Assembly: GCF_900167555.1 (NCBI RefSeq)
Contig: NZ_FUYF01000010.1
Coordinates: 1 to 64,000, forward strand
Origin: Gemmiger formicilis
GTDB taxonomy: Bacteria > Bacillota > Clostridia > Oscillospirales > Ruminococcaceae
Reading direction: 5' to 3'
Length of the DNA stretch: 64,000 nt
Positions within the stretch are counted from its first letter, which is position 1, and every line of letters starts with the position of its first letter. A program made the position numbers and the translations under genes. The notes under the pieces were generated by a model, which saw nothing but the letters and a program-made list of their open reading frames with translations, did not search any database and was not told the origin of the DNA. This document shows positions 43,601 through 51,784 of this stretch, one piece after another.

Positions 43601-45084
43601 TGTCGGGCGGTTCCAACAACATGGTCGCCATGGCCGGCGGCAATGCCGCCACCGACAACACCACGTTTACCTATTACGTCCTGCTGGGCGACAAGGCACC
43701 TAAGGCCAAGGTCGTGGAGCAGGAGATCTACGGCAAAACAGCAGATCTAAACTGCGAAATTGAAGTGAACTCCAATGGCATGATGGACATGAGTGCGCTG
43801 TCCGGCTCCGGCATCGAGGTGGACCTCTACGGCAGCGACCTCAATGACCTGGCCGCCGCGGGCAAGCAGGTCATGGCGCTGATGGAGGGCATCGACGGTA
43901 TCCAAAACGTCACCGACGGCCAGGATGCCGGCGACGCCGAGATCAACATCACGATTGACAAGGACAAGGCTATGCGGATGGGTCTGACCGTCGCGCAGGT
44001 CTACCAGCAGATCGCTGCCAAGCTGACGACGGACACCACCGCCACGACGCTGAAGGCGGGCGGCGACAGCTACAGCGTCGTTATCGTCGATAAGACCGAC
44101 ACGCCGACGCTGGACGATATTTTCAATATGGAGTTCGAGACGACGACCACCGATGAGAACGGCAGCAGCGTAAAGGAGACGCACACCCTCGGTGAGTTCG
44201 CGACCCGCACTACGACGGCGGGCTATACGACGATTGCCCGCGAGAACGGCTCCCGCAAGCTGGCCGTGACGAGCGAGACCGCCAACGGCTACAACACGAC
44301 GCTGCTCTCCCGCGAGCTGGAGCCGCAGCTGGCCGCACTGGACCTGCCCGACGGCGTGACCGCCGAGCTGGCCGGTGAGACGACCCAGGTCACCGAGATG
44401 CTGAGCCAGATGGCAAAAATGCTTGCACTGGCATTGGCTTTTGTCTATTTTGTCATGGTGGCGCAGTTCCAGAGCCTGCTGTCGCCGTTCATTGTTCTGT
44501 TCACGATCCCGCTGGCCTTCACCGGCGGTATGCTCGGCCTGATGGCTGCCGGTGAGCAGCTGTCGCTGATCTCGCTGATGGGCTTCCTGGTCCTGATGGG
44601 CGTCGTCGTCAACAACGGCATTGTGTTTGTGGACTACGCCAACCAGCTGCGCATCGGCGGGCTGGAGCGCACCGATGCCCTTGTGGCGACGGGCCGCACC
44701 CGTATGCGCCCGATCCTGATGACGACGCTGACGACGGTGCTGGCGATGGTCACGATGCTGTTCGGCACCGACATGGCCAGCGAGATGAGCACCGGCATGG
44801 CCATTGTCATCATCGGCGGTCTGAGCTACGCCACGCTGATGACGCTGTTCGTCGTGCCTGTGCTGTATGACCTGTTCTACCGCAGGCCGCCGGTCAATAT
44901 TGACGTCGGTGATGACGGTCTGGACGACCTGCCCGACGATGCGGCCGAGTTTGCGGCAGAGTTCGCCGCCCGCCGCGCCGCCGAGGCTGCATCCGCGCCC
45001 CGCCGCCCGGATCTGAGCCGCGCGGCCCGTGCGCCGGAGGAAAACGACGGGGAGAAAAAGGAGGCCGACCATGACAATGGATAA
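40645..45084 (+). CDS. RND-superfamily exporter with coiled-coil insertion
   Basis: 1479 residues, AcrB/HAE1-like but about 430 longer than usual. N-terminal membrane helix and porter subdomain (NLPYLMVITTYPGASPEQVE), then an insertion of about 385 residues (about 205-592) of predicted coiled coil rich in Leu/Ala/Gln/Glu heptads (KKELDANRKKINDGMKELDA and similar). The second porter part and the membrane core follow, with GLALGVGMLVDNSVVVIENIYR, the helix-4 proton-relay region. The extracytoplasmic coiled coil may replace a separate adaptor protein in this Gram-positive-type cell. ATG at 40645. It overlaps tetR by 14 bases. Substrate unknown; drug, lipid or peptide export is possible. Confidence 0.88.
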   Translation: MPKYSVKKPFTILVAVILVLVLGFVSLTGIQTDLLPAMNLPYLMVITTYPGASPEQVEADVTKPLENALSTLNGVKNVTSQSNENYSLLFLEYQDDTDMDSAMVKASTAVNQLGDALPDMASTPTLMEISPDMMATQYIAVDYDGMDIYELSDYVSENVLPQLERVDGVASVSTTGLVEKSVQITLDQEKIDAVNDKLLVKVSDRLAAAKKELDANRKKINDGMKELDAAQAQLDAGKAQLNSQKADVTTQLRDAITELDKQIPELEKKIAGLQTDLDEANRKLEDAKNTNTTLPEVTLPIDDALFASCKTVLAAYDPQYNADALPANLAEAKSDLNKMGAMINSIDRADAAIRQRAEDEGLLEQNMTVEQTAAYLDAQYAAMSARIQALEVEIASLQDTLNNTEDEAERADLQAQIDARRAEQAQDQAVIDGNAVRRARVSELSGNLSTLSTTKVALQNATTLLTARQEAETALNDGMQPLQQTLNDTAAALRDQLTKAQEMLTQLNEQRDKLQKMLASLGDEAVDPAMADMAVQLLLSGTEAQLQLGEFQVSSGKTQLEAGKTQLEAAQEEYESAREEALKSANLDQLLNMTTLQQLIYAQNFSMPAGYIEGGDGDDNRYIVKVGDAFADADELKSMVLCNVDGIGDVRLSDVAEVEMTDNADDAYAKVDKNRAVLLSLYKSSTSSTSTVSNASSAAMETMMAENEGLHLTPIMDQGDYIKLIVNSVLSNLIEGAALAIIVLALFLKDLRPTIVVAISMPLSVLFAIVLMYFTGITFNILSLSGLALGVGMLVDNSVVVIENIYRLRGRGVPAARASVQGARQVAGSIVSSTLTTICVFLPLVFTTGMVRELLSDMAWTITFSLLASLVVALTVVPCAGSTVLKKQKDIKHPLFDKVLNGYEKLLRFCLRRKAVPLALAIALLGVSVWRVATMGIVMIPDMSSNQLTITVNVPDDTAKADAFATADSVMDAVMSVDGVDTVGAMSGGSNNMVAMAGGNAATDNTTFTYYVLLGDKAPKAKVVEQEIYGKTADLNCEIEVNSNGMMDMSALSGSGIEVDLYGSDLNDLAAAGKQVMALMEGIDGIQNVTDGQDAGDAEINITIDKDKAMRMGLTVAQVYQQIAAKLTTDTTATTLKAGGDSYSVVIVDKTDTPTLDDIFNMEFETTTTDENGSSVKETHTLGEFATRTTTAGYTTIARENGSRKLAVTSETANGYNTTLLSRELEPQLAALDLPDGVTAELAGETTQVTEMLSQMAKMLALALAFVYFVMVAQFQSLLSPFIVLFTIPLAFTGGMLGLMAAGEQLSLISLMGFLVLMGVVVNNGIVFVDYANQLRIGGLERTDALVATGRTRMRPILMTTLTTVLAMVTMLFGTDMASEMSTGMAIVIIGGLSYATLMTLFVVPVLYDLFYRRPPVNIDVGDDGLDDLPDDAAEFAAEFAARRAAEAASAPRRPDLSRAARAPEENDGEKKEADHDNG

Positions 45085-45661
45085 CCATGCAGCCCGCAAG
45101 GCTGCCGTCTACGAGGCTGCCCTGCAGCTGATCGCCCGGGGCGTCAGCCCCGCCGCTATGACTATCCAACAGCTGGCCGATACGGCAGGCATTGGAAAAG
45201 GTACGGTGTACGGCTATTTTTCCTCAAAGGAGGAGATTCTGCAGGGCCTGGCCGAATACTGCTTTGCCCGGGAAAACGAACGCATCCGCGTCCTGTTTGC
45301 CGACTGCTGCACCCTGGCCGGGCTGGAGGAGCGGGCGGTAGCCTATTTGCAGGACATTGCCTCCAACCGGATGGGCGATTATAAGATGATTGCCCAGGCG
45401 CTGGGCACGACGGGAAGGTGCGAATCTGTGCCCGCCTGTGCGGACGAGCTGCGGGACATCATGCGCACGCTGCTCATACGCCTGCAGGCTGCGGGGGAGA
45501 TCGACCCCGCGGTAAGTTTGGAATACTGCTGCACCGCGATCTTTTCCGCCGTTGTCGGCGGCCTGATCGGACTGTGCTTTACTGCGGAATGCGGGATACA
45601 GAGCGCCCTGCCGGAGAATTTAAAAATGATGCTGCATCGGACATTACAGGTGCAGCAATAA
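45071..45661 (+). CDS. TetR/AcrR-family repressor
   Basis: 196 residues. HTH MTIQQLADTAGIGKGTVYGYFSSKEEIL at about 30-58, then an all-helical ligand domain. ATG at 45071 after AAAAGGAGG, inside the end of the exporter gene. It probably binds the 22-base palindrome at 40604-40625 and autoregulates the operon. Confidence 0.92.
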   Translation: MTMDNHAARKAAVYEAALQLIARGVSPAAMTIQQLADTAGIGKGTVYGYFSSKEEILQGLAEYCFARENERIRVLFADCCTLAGLEERAVAYLQDIASNRMGDYKMIAQALGTTGRCESVPACADELRDIMRTLLIRLQAAGEIDPAVSLEYCCTAIFSAVVGGLIGLCFTAECGIQSALPENLKMMLHRTLQVQQ

Positions 45662-45700
45662 AAAGCAGCCCGTGAGCGACAGTGCTCACGGGCTGCTTTG
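45661..45700 (+). terminator. Terminator after tetR
   Basis: AAAGCAGCCCGTGAG / CTCACGGGCTGCTTT hairpin with the stem starting at the stop codon; weak T-tract. Confidence 0.7.
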
Positions 45701-45705
45701 TGCTT

Positions 45706-45879
45706 AGGCAACACCGCATAATTCCCGCCTTACGGCTTAAGCACCGCTCCGGCGGCTGCGGCACGGCATCTGCGTTGCCAAAATGCTCGATAATACACAA
45801 AGTATTATCTGCGCTTTTGGCTTAGCAGCTGCCGCACCTCGCTCGCCGTATCGGCACTTAGAATTATGCGGTATTGCCC
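45706..45879 (+). repeat. Palindromic repeat family A, copy 3 with insertion
   Basis: 174 bases. Ends AGGCAACACCGCATAATTCC and GAATTATGCGGTATTGCCCT. The interior matches copy 1 but contains about 72 extra bases (about 45764-45835) that include their own stem, ATAATAC...GTATTAT. Lies between convergent tetR and rpiR-type genes. Confidence 0.8.
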
Positions 45880-45884
45880 TTATA

Positions 45885-46730
45885 TTACAGCAGCTTACTC
45901 CCTAGCGCGCGGCTTGTGCGGGAGAGGGAGAGGTTGGCAAGCTCCTGATTGTCCAGCGTGTAGCGCAGGACGAGGACGTTCGCCACAAAGAGGACGGCCA
46001 GCTTGACCGGCATGCTGCCGGAGTCGAGCGGGCTTTCTTTGGCGCCGCACAGAAGCACGACATCGGCCAGCGCTGCGCCGGGGGCGTCGCTGTAGTGGGT
46101 GAGCAGGATGACCTTGGCACCGTTCTCCCTGGCCAAATGCAGCGTGTCCATCATATCCCGCGTCGCGCCGGAGTAGGAGACAAAGACCACGACGTCCTCG
46201 GGGCCCATCAGGCTGGCGGCGATGGCCTGCATGTGGCTGTCGCCTGCCGTGCGGAACTTGGTGGAGAGCATCGAGAACCGCGCCCAGATGTCGCAGGCCA
46301 GTATATAGCTGCCGCCCTGCCCGAAAAAGAACACCTGCCGCGCCCGCTGCAAAAGCGTGGCCGCGCGGTCCACCGACTCGGGGTCCAGCGCGCTGCGGGT
46401 GCCGTTCAGTGCCTCGATGGCTGTGTTGTAGGCGTGGGTGCAGAGCGTCTGGGTGTCAACGCCCGGCTCCAGCTTGAGTGAGACCGGCATCGCCGTGGCC
46501 GTGGCCTTCGCCAGCGCGATCTTCATCTCATTATAGCCGTCAAAGCCCAGGGCGCGGCAGAAACGGAAAATCGTAGCCTCTGCCACACCGCAGGCCTTTG
46601 CCAGCGATGAGATCGACAGGTATTGTGCGTCCTCTGCGTGCTGCATAAGGTAATCTGCAACGATGATGCCGGATTTCGTCAGGCTGTCGCGCTTGGCGCG
46701 CAGCATATCCCAAAAACTTTGCTCTGCCAT
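45885..46730 (-). CDS. RpiR-family regulator (sialic-acid regulon)
   Basis: 281 residues: HTH_6 domain (about 1-77; GIIVADYLMQHAEDAQYLSISSLAKACGVAEATIFRFCRALGF) and a SIS sensor domain (about 120-260; FGQGGSYILA, VSYSGATRDMM). Start MAEQSFW at 46730; the longer in-frame extension runs through repeat-like sequence and is rejected. It is downstream of the SGNH esterase and divergent from the nan operon. TGAAA-N5-TTTC sites at both promoters are its likely targets, with a ManNAc-6-P or GlcNAc-6-P type effector inferred. Confidence 0.9.
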   Translation of the reverse strand: MAEQSFWDMLRAKRDSLTKSGIIVADYLMQHAEDAQYLSISSLAKACGVAEATIFRFCRALGFDGYNEMKIALAKATATAMPVSLKLEPGVDTQTLCTHAYNTAIEALNGTRSALDPESVDRAATLLQRARQVFFFGQGGSYILACDIWARFSMLSTKFRTAGDSHMQAIAASLMGPEDVVVFVSYSGATRDMMDTLHLARENGAKVILLTHYSDAPGAALADVVLLCGAKESPLDSGSMPVKLAVLFVANVLVLRYTLDNQELANLSLSRTSRALGSKLL

Positions 46731-46761
46731 GATGGAGGGTCCTTTCTGCTGTGGTGTGTTG

Positions 46762-46835
46762 CGGAACTTGGCCCCCTCTGGCGCAAGTGCTACCTCCCCC
46801 ATGTCGGGAGAGGCTGTCTCGCAGAGGGAGGCAAG
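46762..46835. repeat. Fragment of palindromic repeat family C
   Basis: Contains CTACCTCCCCCATGTCGGGAGAGGCTGTCTCGCAGAGGGAGGCAAG, related to the CTCGCAGAGGGAGGCAAGG block at 51490-51510. Fills the gap between the esterase and rpiR genes. Confidence 0.5.
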
Positions 46836-46856
46836 GAGGCTGGCCGCTGCTATTAC

Positions 46857-47525
46857 TTATAATGTATCCCCGGTCAGCGCCTTCTGCAAGGCTTTGGCCA
46901 GGACTTTGTGGGACTGGACGGTCATGTGCATGCCGTCAAGGGGCGAGCAGCCCGCGCCGGGCAGTTTGTTGGCGTCCAGGAACCGCACGTTGGCGATGTC
47001 CTTCAGCATCGGCTCCAGCTGGGCGGCAATGCCGGCGCAGCGTTCATGGCAGCCGGTGCCCATGGCATCTTTAAAAATCAGGTGGTCGTACTCCGGCGTG
47101 ATGGACGGCGGAACGATGACGAGCACGTCCGGCCTGGCGTTGTCGCGCCAGCATTCGGTGTGCAGGGCCTTCTTGACGAGCCGCACGATGCCCAGAGAGA
47201 TCAGATGGGAATTGCAGCCGAACCGCTCCTTGCTGTCGTTCGTGCCCAGCATGATCGTCACGGTGTCCAGCGGCGCGTGGCTCATCAGGATCGGCGTGAT
47301 GCCCCGCAGCCCGTTCATACCTTCTGTAATAGGGTCGTCAAACACGGCGGTGCGCCCGGGCAGCCCCTCTTCGACCACGCTCCAGCCGTCGCCCAGCAGG
47401 TCCTGCAGCACCATCGGGTAGCGCTCATCATCGCCGTAGCGCCCGTCGCGGGCAGGGTCATAGCCGTAGGTGTTGGAATCGCCGAAGCAGAGTACCCGGC
47501 GGCGGGTCATATTTTCATAATTCAT
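46857..47525 (-). CDS. SGNH/GDSL-family esterase
   Basis: 222 residues. Block I VLCFGDSNTYGYDP (Ser nucleophile), block III MLGTNDSKERF, block V SPLDGMHMT with catalytic Asp/His. Start MNYENM at 47525 preceded by GGGAG; the longer open frame upstream covers its promoter. No signal peptide. In the sialic-acid regulon it may remove O-acetyl groups from imported sialic acids, though the family also includes aryl and lysophospholipid esterases. Confidence 0.85.
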   Translation of the reverse strand: MNYENMTRRRVLCFGDSNTYGYDPARDGRYGDDERYPMVLQDLLGDGWSVVEEGLPGRTAVFDDPITEGMNGLRGITPILMSHAPLDTVTIMLGTNDSKERFGCNSHLISLGIVRLVKKALHTECWRDNARPDVLVIVPPSITPEYDHLIFKDAMGTGCHERCAGIAAQLEPMLKDIANVRFLDANKLPGAGCSPLDGMHMTVQSHKVLAKALQKALTGDTL

Positions 47526-47550
47526 AAAAAAGGCTCCCTTTCTTAAAAAA

Positions 47551-47565
47551 TGAAAAGTTATTTCG
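47551..47565. promoter_or_regulatory. RpiR-type operator, leftward
   Basis: TGAAA-AGTTA-TTTCG, 9 bases downstream of the leftward -10 box. Shares the TGAAA-N5-TTTC pattern with the site at 47982-47995. Confidence 0.55.
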
Positions 47566-47573
47566 TTCCTTCC

Positions 47574-47602
47574 ATTATATAGGGAAATACCCGCGCTTGC
47601 AA
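47574..47602 (-). promoter_or_regulatory. Leftward promoter (esterase, rpiR)
   Basis: On the minus strand TTGCAA (47597-47602), 17 bases, TATAAT (47574-47579). Confidence 0.75.
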
Positions 47603-47733
47603 GAGGCTTTTTCCCGGAAAAAGCGGCCCGTTTTTGTGCAAATGTGCAAAAATTGAGACGGATCGCGTGAAAAGGATGTTTCATTTTGACATCTTGTATT
47701 TTTTTGACAAAAGGGGTATCCTACTACCAAAGC

Positions 47734-47775
47734 AAAGGCGCTTACCCGTAAATGTAACGGGTGAGCGCCTTTTTG
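47734..47775 (+). terminator. Orphan terminator-like hairpin
   Basis: AAAGGCGCTTACCCGT / ACGGGTGAGCGCCTTT then TTTTGCTTT. It lies between divergent promoters with no gene reading into it, so it could insulate them or end a small RNA. Confidence 0.6.
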
Positions 47776-47972
47776 CTTTACAGCACCAAAGCGCGCGCGA
47801 TAGAAAATTTTCAAAGGTAAAAGTTGTTTTCATTTTGTAATAAATCAAAAAAGAGGCGATTTTCCCATGAAAATCAAGAAAAACCGATAGAAACGCATGT
47901 ATTTTGCAACTATGTGGATGAGATTTGTGCAGCATGTACAAAAACGACAGTTTTTCTTGGCTATTTCACCTC

Positions 47973-48001
47973 TGGACAAAATGAAAAAAGTTTTCTAAAA
48001 T
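47973..48001 (+). promoter_or_regulatory. nan operon promoter with RpiR-type operator in spacer
   Basis: TGGACA (47973-47978), 17 bases, TAAAAT (47996-48001). The spacer is almost entirely TGAAAAAAGTTTTC (47982-47995), fitting TGAAA-N5-TTTC, so repressor binding would occlude the promoter. Confidence 0.65.
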
Positions 48002-48071
48002 AGAGACATCACGAGGGACACAGAACGAAGATGCCCCACAAAGGCCGAAAGGCAAAAAAGGAGAAAAACCT

Positions 48072-49439
48072 ATGAAGAAGCAAGTTTCCGCGATCCTGGC
48101 CGCCAGCATGGCAGCCAGCATGCTCGTCGCCTGCGGCGGCTCCACTTCCAGCGCAGCGACCTCTACCGCAACTGCTGAGAGCACCTCTACCGCCTCCAGC
48201 GAGGCCGCTCCCGCGGAGTCCACCGCCGATGCCGGTCAGGCTGCTGACATTACGCTGTGGACCTACCCCATCGGCAAGTGGGGCGATTCCGAGTCCGTTG
48301 ATGCGCTGCTGGCAGACTTCAACGCCCAGTATCCTGACATCCACGTCACCGTCGAGTACCTCGACTACACCAACGGCGACGACCAGGTCAACACCGCTAT
48401 CGAGGGCGGCAGCGCACCTGACATCGTCATGGAAGGACCCGAGCGTCTGGTTGCCAACTGGGGCGCCAAGGGCCTGATGGCCGATCTGAGCGACCTGTGG
48501 ACCGACGACCAGAAGGCCGACATCAGCGCCAGCGTTGAGGCCGCCTGCAAGGATTCCTCCGGCGCTTACTACGAGTTCCCGCTCTGCATGACCGCACACT
48601 GCATGGCCATCAACAAGACCGTGTTTGAGGCTGCCGGTGCTATGCAGTATGTCGATGCCGAGAACCACACCTGGACCACCGACAACTTCCTGAAGGCTGT
48701 GCAGGCCGTCTACGACTCCGGCAAGACCGACGTCGGCGCGATCTACTGCAGCGGCCAGGGCGGCGACCAGGGCACCCGCGCCATCATCAACAACATGTAC
48801 GGCGGCACCTTCACCGATGCAGCCCACACCAAGTACACCGCTGATTCTGCCGAGAACGTCAAGGCAATCGAGACCCTGTACAACCAGGACGGCATCAACT
48901 TTGACGCCTCCATCAACGGCGGCGAGGAAATCACCCTCTTCCGCAACGGCACCCTGCAGATGGCCTTCTGCTGGAACATTGCCCAGCAGACCAACGCTGA
49001 CAACAGCGCAGCCGGCACGACCAACAGCGGCGACGACATCCTGTTCATGGCGTTCCCGACTGAGTCCGGCGACCCCGCACTGTGCGGCGGCATCTGGGGC
49101 TTCGGCGTGTTTGACAACGGCGACGAAAACAAGATCGCTGCTTCCAAGACCTTCATCAACTTCATGGCCAACTCTGACGAGACCGCAAAGGCCGTCAAGA
49201 CCTCTACTTACTTCTCCGTCAAGAACTCTCTGTCCGACCTGTACAAGGACGACGAGGTCATGAACGAGTACCAGAAGCTCATGCCTTACCTGGGCGACTA
49301 CTATCAGGTCACTCCCGGCTGGGCCGAGGCTCGTACCGCTTGGTGGAACATGCTGCAGCAGGTTGGCCAGGGCACTGACGTGACCACCGCCGTTACCGAG
49401 TTCTGCAACACCGCCAACGCAGCGGCCAGCGCATCCTGA
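48072..49439 (+). CDS. ABC sugar-binding lipoprotein (probable sialic acid)
   Basis: 455 residues. Lipoprotein signal with acylated Cys21 (MLVAC), a Ser/Thr/Ala-rich linker to about 55, then a family 1 solute-binding domain starting DITLWTYPIGKWG. RBS AAAAAGGAG precedes the ATG. First gene of the nan operon with two permeases, NanA, NanE and NanK, so its ligand is predicted to be N-acetylneuraminate or a 2,7-anhydro form. Confidence 0.88.
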   Translation: MKKQVSAILAASMAASMLVACGGSTSSAATSTATAESTSTASSEAAPAESTADAGQAADITLWTYPIGKWGDSESVDALLADFNAQYPDIHVTVEYLDYTNGDDQVNTAIEGGSAPDIVMEGPERLVANWGAKGLMADLSDLWTDDQKADISASVEAACKDSSGAYYEFPLCMTAHCMAINKTVFEAAGAMQYVDAENHTWTTDNFLKAVQAVYDSGKTDVGAIYCSGQGGDQGTRAIINNMYGGTFTDAAHTKYTADSAENVKAIETLYNQDGINFDASINGGEEITLFRNGTLQMAFCWNIAQQTNADNSAAGTTNSGDDILFMAFPTESGDPALCGGIWGFGVFDNGDENKIAASKTFINFMANSDETAKAVKTSTYFSVKNSLSDLYKDDEVMNEYQKLMPYLGDYYQVTPGWAEARTAWWNMLQQVGQGTDVTTAVTEFCNTANAAASAS

Positions 49440-49567
49440 ACCTCCTGAAAAAACCTCCGGTTTGTAACTAAACCCCACGGCGTCCGACCTCTGACCTGAA
49501 ACGCAGCGGTGGGACGCCACTTTTATCGAATGAACCCGTGACTTTAAAACAGAAGGGAGCGATCCTC

Positions 49568-50488
49568 TTGGCACATACCGCAGTTGCCAAAAAGCAGAGC
49601 GAGCCGAAGATGAGCCGCGCGCTTGTCCGGCAGGAGACCATCGCCGGTTACCTGTTCCTGCTGCCCAGCCTCATCTTCTTTATCGGCTTTGTCATCTATC
49701 CCATGGTGATGTGCATCTTCACCAGCTTCTTTGACTCTAGCATGAACCGCGCCGATGTGTTCATCGGCCTGCAGAACTATGTGGAGCTGTTCCACGACAG
49801 CGTCTTTCTGGGCGCACTGCGCAACACGCTGATCATTGTTGTCGTGTCGGTGCCCATCACCTGCATCTTCTCGCTGTGGGTGGCGTCCGCCATCGTCAAC
49901 ATGCCGCCGTGGGCGACCTCGCTGTTCCGCGTCATCTTCTATCTGCCCGTCGTCACCGGCTCTGTCGCTGTTACCGTCGTGTGGAAGTGGATGTTCAACA
50001 ACTACTACGGCATCTTCAACTATCTGGGCAAGTCGATGGGCCTCCTTGACCAGAACATCAACTGGCTGGGCGATACCCGCTACGCGCTGGCCTGCATCAT
50101 CCTGATCCTGCTCACGACCTCTGTCGGCCAGCCCATCGTGCTGTATGTCTCCGCGCTCGGCAACGTGGACCAGTCCCTGGTCGAGGCCGCTGAGGTGGAC
50201 GGTGCCACGAAGCTGCAGGCCTTCTGGAAGATCAAGTGGCCGCAGATCATGCCCACCACGCTGTACATCCTGGTCATCACGACGATCAACTCCTTCCAGT
50301 GCTTCGCGCTGATCCAGCTGCTGACGTCCGGCGGCCCGAACCACTCCACCGATACCATCATGTATTACATCTACTACACAGCCTTCAAGCTGTACCGCTA
50401 CGGCTACGGCAACGCGATGGGCGTTATCCTCGCCATCATGATCGCCGTTCTGTCCGCTGTGCAGTTCAAGGTCACGCGGTCTGATTGA
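49568..50488 (+). CDS. ABC sugar permease, MalF type (sialic-acid importer)
   Basis: 306 residues with a probable TTG start at 49568 (TTGGCACATACC), chosen because GAAGGGAG lies 8 bases upstream; the GTG at 49538 lacks a ribosome site. Six membrane segments; EAA loop EAAEVDGATKLQAFWKIKWPQ. Forms the heteromeric channel with the following permease; no ATPase gene nearby. Confidence 0.88.
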   Translation: MAHTAVAKKQSEPKMSRALVRQETIAGYLFLLPSLIFFIGFVIYPMVMCIFTSFFDSSMNRADVFIGLQNYVELFHDSVFLGALRNTLIIVVVSVPITCIFSLWVASAIVNMPPWATSLFRVIFYLPVVTGSVAVTVVWKWMFNNYYGIFNYLGKSMGLLDQNINWLGDTRYALACIILILLTTSVGQPIVLYVSALGNVDQSLVEAAEVDGATKLQAFWKIKWPQIMPTTLYILVITTINSFQCFALIQLLTSGGPNHSTDTIMYYIYYTAFKLYRYGYGNAMGVILAIMIAVLSAVQFKVTRSD

Positions 50489-50505
50489 GAAGGAGGGAAA
50501 TGACT

Positions 50506-51441
50506 ATGGATACCAAAAAGAAAAAAAAGAAGATTTCCCCCTACATGGTGTTCAGCACCATCGTCATCATCCTGCTGGCCATCGCGTTCGCGTTCCCGCT
50601 GTACTGGATCCTGACGGGCTCCTTTAAGACGCAGATCTCCATCAACTCCACCACCCCTGAATGGTGGCCGAGCGAGTGGGTCATGACGAACTATGATAAG
50701 CTGTTCAGCCGCCAGAAGTCCCCGCTGTGGGAGTTCGCGGTGCCGTTCAGCAGCCACTTCAGCGCGGACGGAAAGGACATCATCTGGTGGGCCGGTCCCC
50801 AGGTGCCCGCCGCTGTGCGCTGGCTCATCAACACGGTCTTTATGGCCGTTGCCTCGATGATCCTGACCTGCATCACCTCCGCTATGGCGGGCTATGCGCT
50901 GGCCAAAAAGCGCTTTGTGGGCCGCAGCATCCTCTTTACCCTGATCGTCTGCGCCATGGCGCTGCCGAAGCAGGTCATCCTGATCCCCCTGCTGCGCGAG
51001 ATGAGCAGCCTGCAGCTCTACAACACGATCTGGGCGGTCATCTTCCCCATCGTCGGCTGGCCGTTCGGCGTATTCCTGATGAAGCAGTTCAGTGAGGGCA
51101 TCCCCGGCGAGATGCTGGAGGCCGCCCGCATCGACGGCGCGAGCGAGGCCAAGACCTTTGTCCGCATTGCGCTGCCCATGATCAAGCCGGGCATCGGCGC
51201 ACTGGCCATCTTCACCTTCATCAACTCGTGGAACGATTACTTCATGCAGTTGATCATGCTGTCCAGCACCAGCAAGCTGACGATCTCTCTTGGTATCGCC
51301 AAGCTGCAGGCCGAGAACTCCACCGACTACGGCCTGATCATGGCCGGTGCCGCGCTGGCAGCCGTGCCCATCATCATCGTGTTCCTGGCCTTCCAGAAGT
51401 ACTTCACGAAGGGCATCACGATGGGCGCTGTCAAGGGCTAA
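50506..51441 (+). CDS. ABC sugar permease, MalG type (sialic-acid importer)
   Basis: 311 residues beginning MDTKKKKKKISPYMV: six membrane segments, EAA loop EAARIDGASEAKTFVRIALP and the C-terminal RKYFTKGITMGAVKG-type ending. Two ATGs (50500 and 50506) follow AAGGAGGG; the second has better spacing. Followed by a 340-base gap filled by repeats before nanA. Confidence 0.9.
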   Translation: MDTKKKKKKISPYMVFSTIVIILLAIAFAFPLYWILTGSFKTQISINSTTPEWWPSEWVMTNYDKLFSRQKSPLWEFAVPFSSHFSADGKDIIWWAGPQVPAAVRWLINTVFMAVASMILTCITSAMAGYALAKKRFVGRSILFTLIVCAMALPKQVILIPLLREMSSLQLYNTIWAVIFPIVGWPFGVFLMKQFSEGIPGEMLEAARIDGASEAKTFVRIALPMIKPGIGALAIFTFINSWNDYFMQLIMLSSTSKLTISLGIAKLQAENSTDYGLIMAGAALAAVPIIIVFLAFQKYFTKGITMGAVKG

Positions 51442-51469
51442 ACCCGGGAACGGGCGGCGACGTGGAGTT

Positions 51470-51567
51470 CTCTCCCTCCGGCCTTCGGCCACCTCCCTCG
51501 CAGAGGGAGGCAAGGCCCCCGGCCTCCTCTGCGAGGGGGCTGTCGCCGCAGCGACTGGGGGAGAGAA
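51470..51567 (+). repeat. Palindromic repeat family C, type 1
   Basis: About 98 bases with inverted ends CTCTCCCTCC and GGGGGAGAG and inner CTCCCTCGCAGAGGGAG and GCCTCCTCTGCGAGGGGGC stems. A related fragment lies at 46762-46835. Confidence 0.65.
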
Positions 51568-51599
51568 CCTCGCCATTACCCGAAGCCTACCCCTACACG

Positions 51600-51750
51600 A
51601 AGCCTTCCCCCTTGGGGGAAGGTGTCTGTGGCCCCGACCACAGACGGATGAGGGGCAGCCTGCCGGAGATTGCCCGCAAACGGGCCGTGTCAGCAGGCTC
51701 CGCCCTCATCAGTCACCTTCGGTGACAGCTTCCCCCTCGGGGGAAGCCTT
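51600..51750 (+). repeat. Palindromic repeat family C, type 2, copy 1
   Basis: 151 bases bounded by AAGGCTTCCCC-type inverted ends (AAGCCTTCCCCCTTGGGGGA at left, TCCCCCTCGGGGGAAGCCTT at right) with inner GATGAGGGG and CCCTCATCAGTCACCTTCGG segments. Copy 2 is at 53187-53329. Confidence 0.8.
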
Positions 51751-51784
51751 TACATACAGTTTTACGAACAGGGAGTGTTTGTAT

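Noticed and set aside
43747-45099. 450-codon antisense frame over the RND exporter
   Set aside because: His/Gln/Arg-rich composition typical of reverse-complement GC-rich coding DNA.
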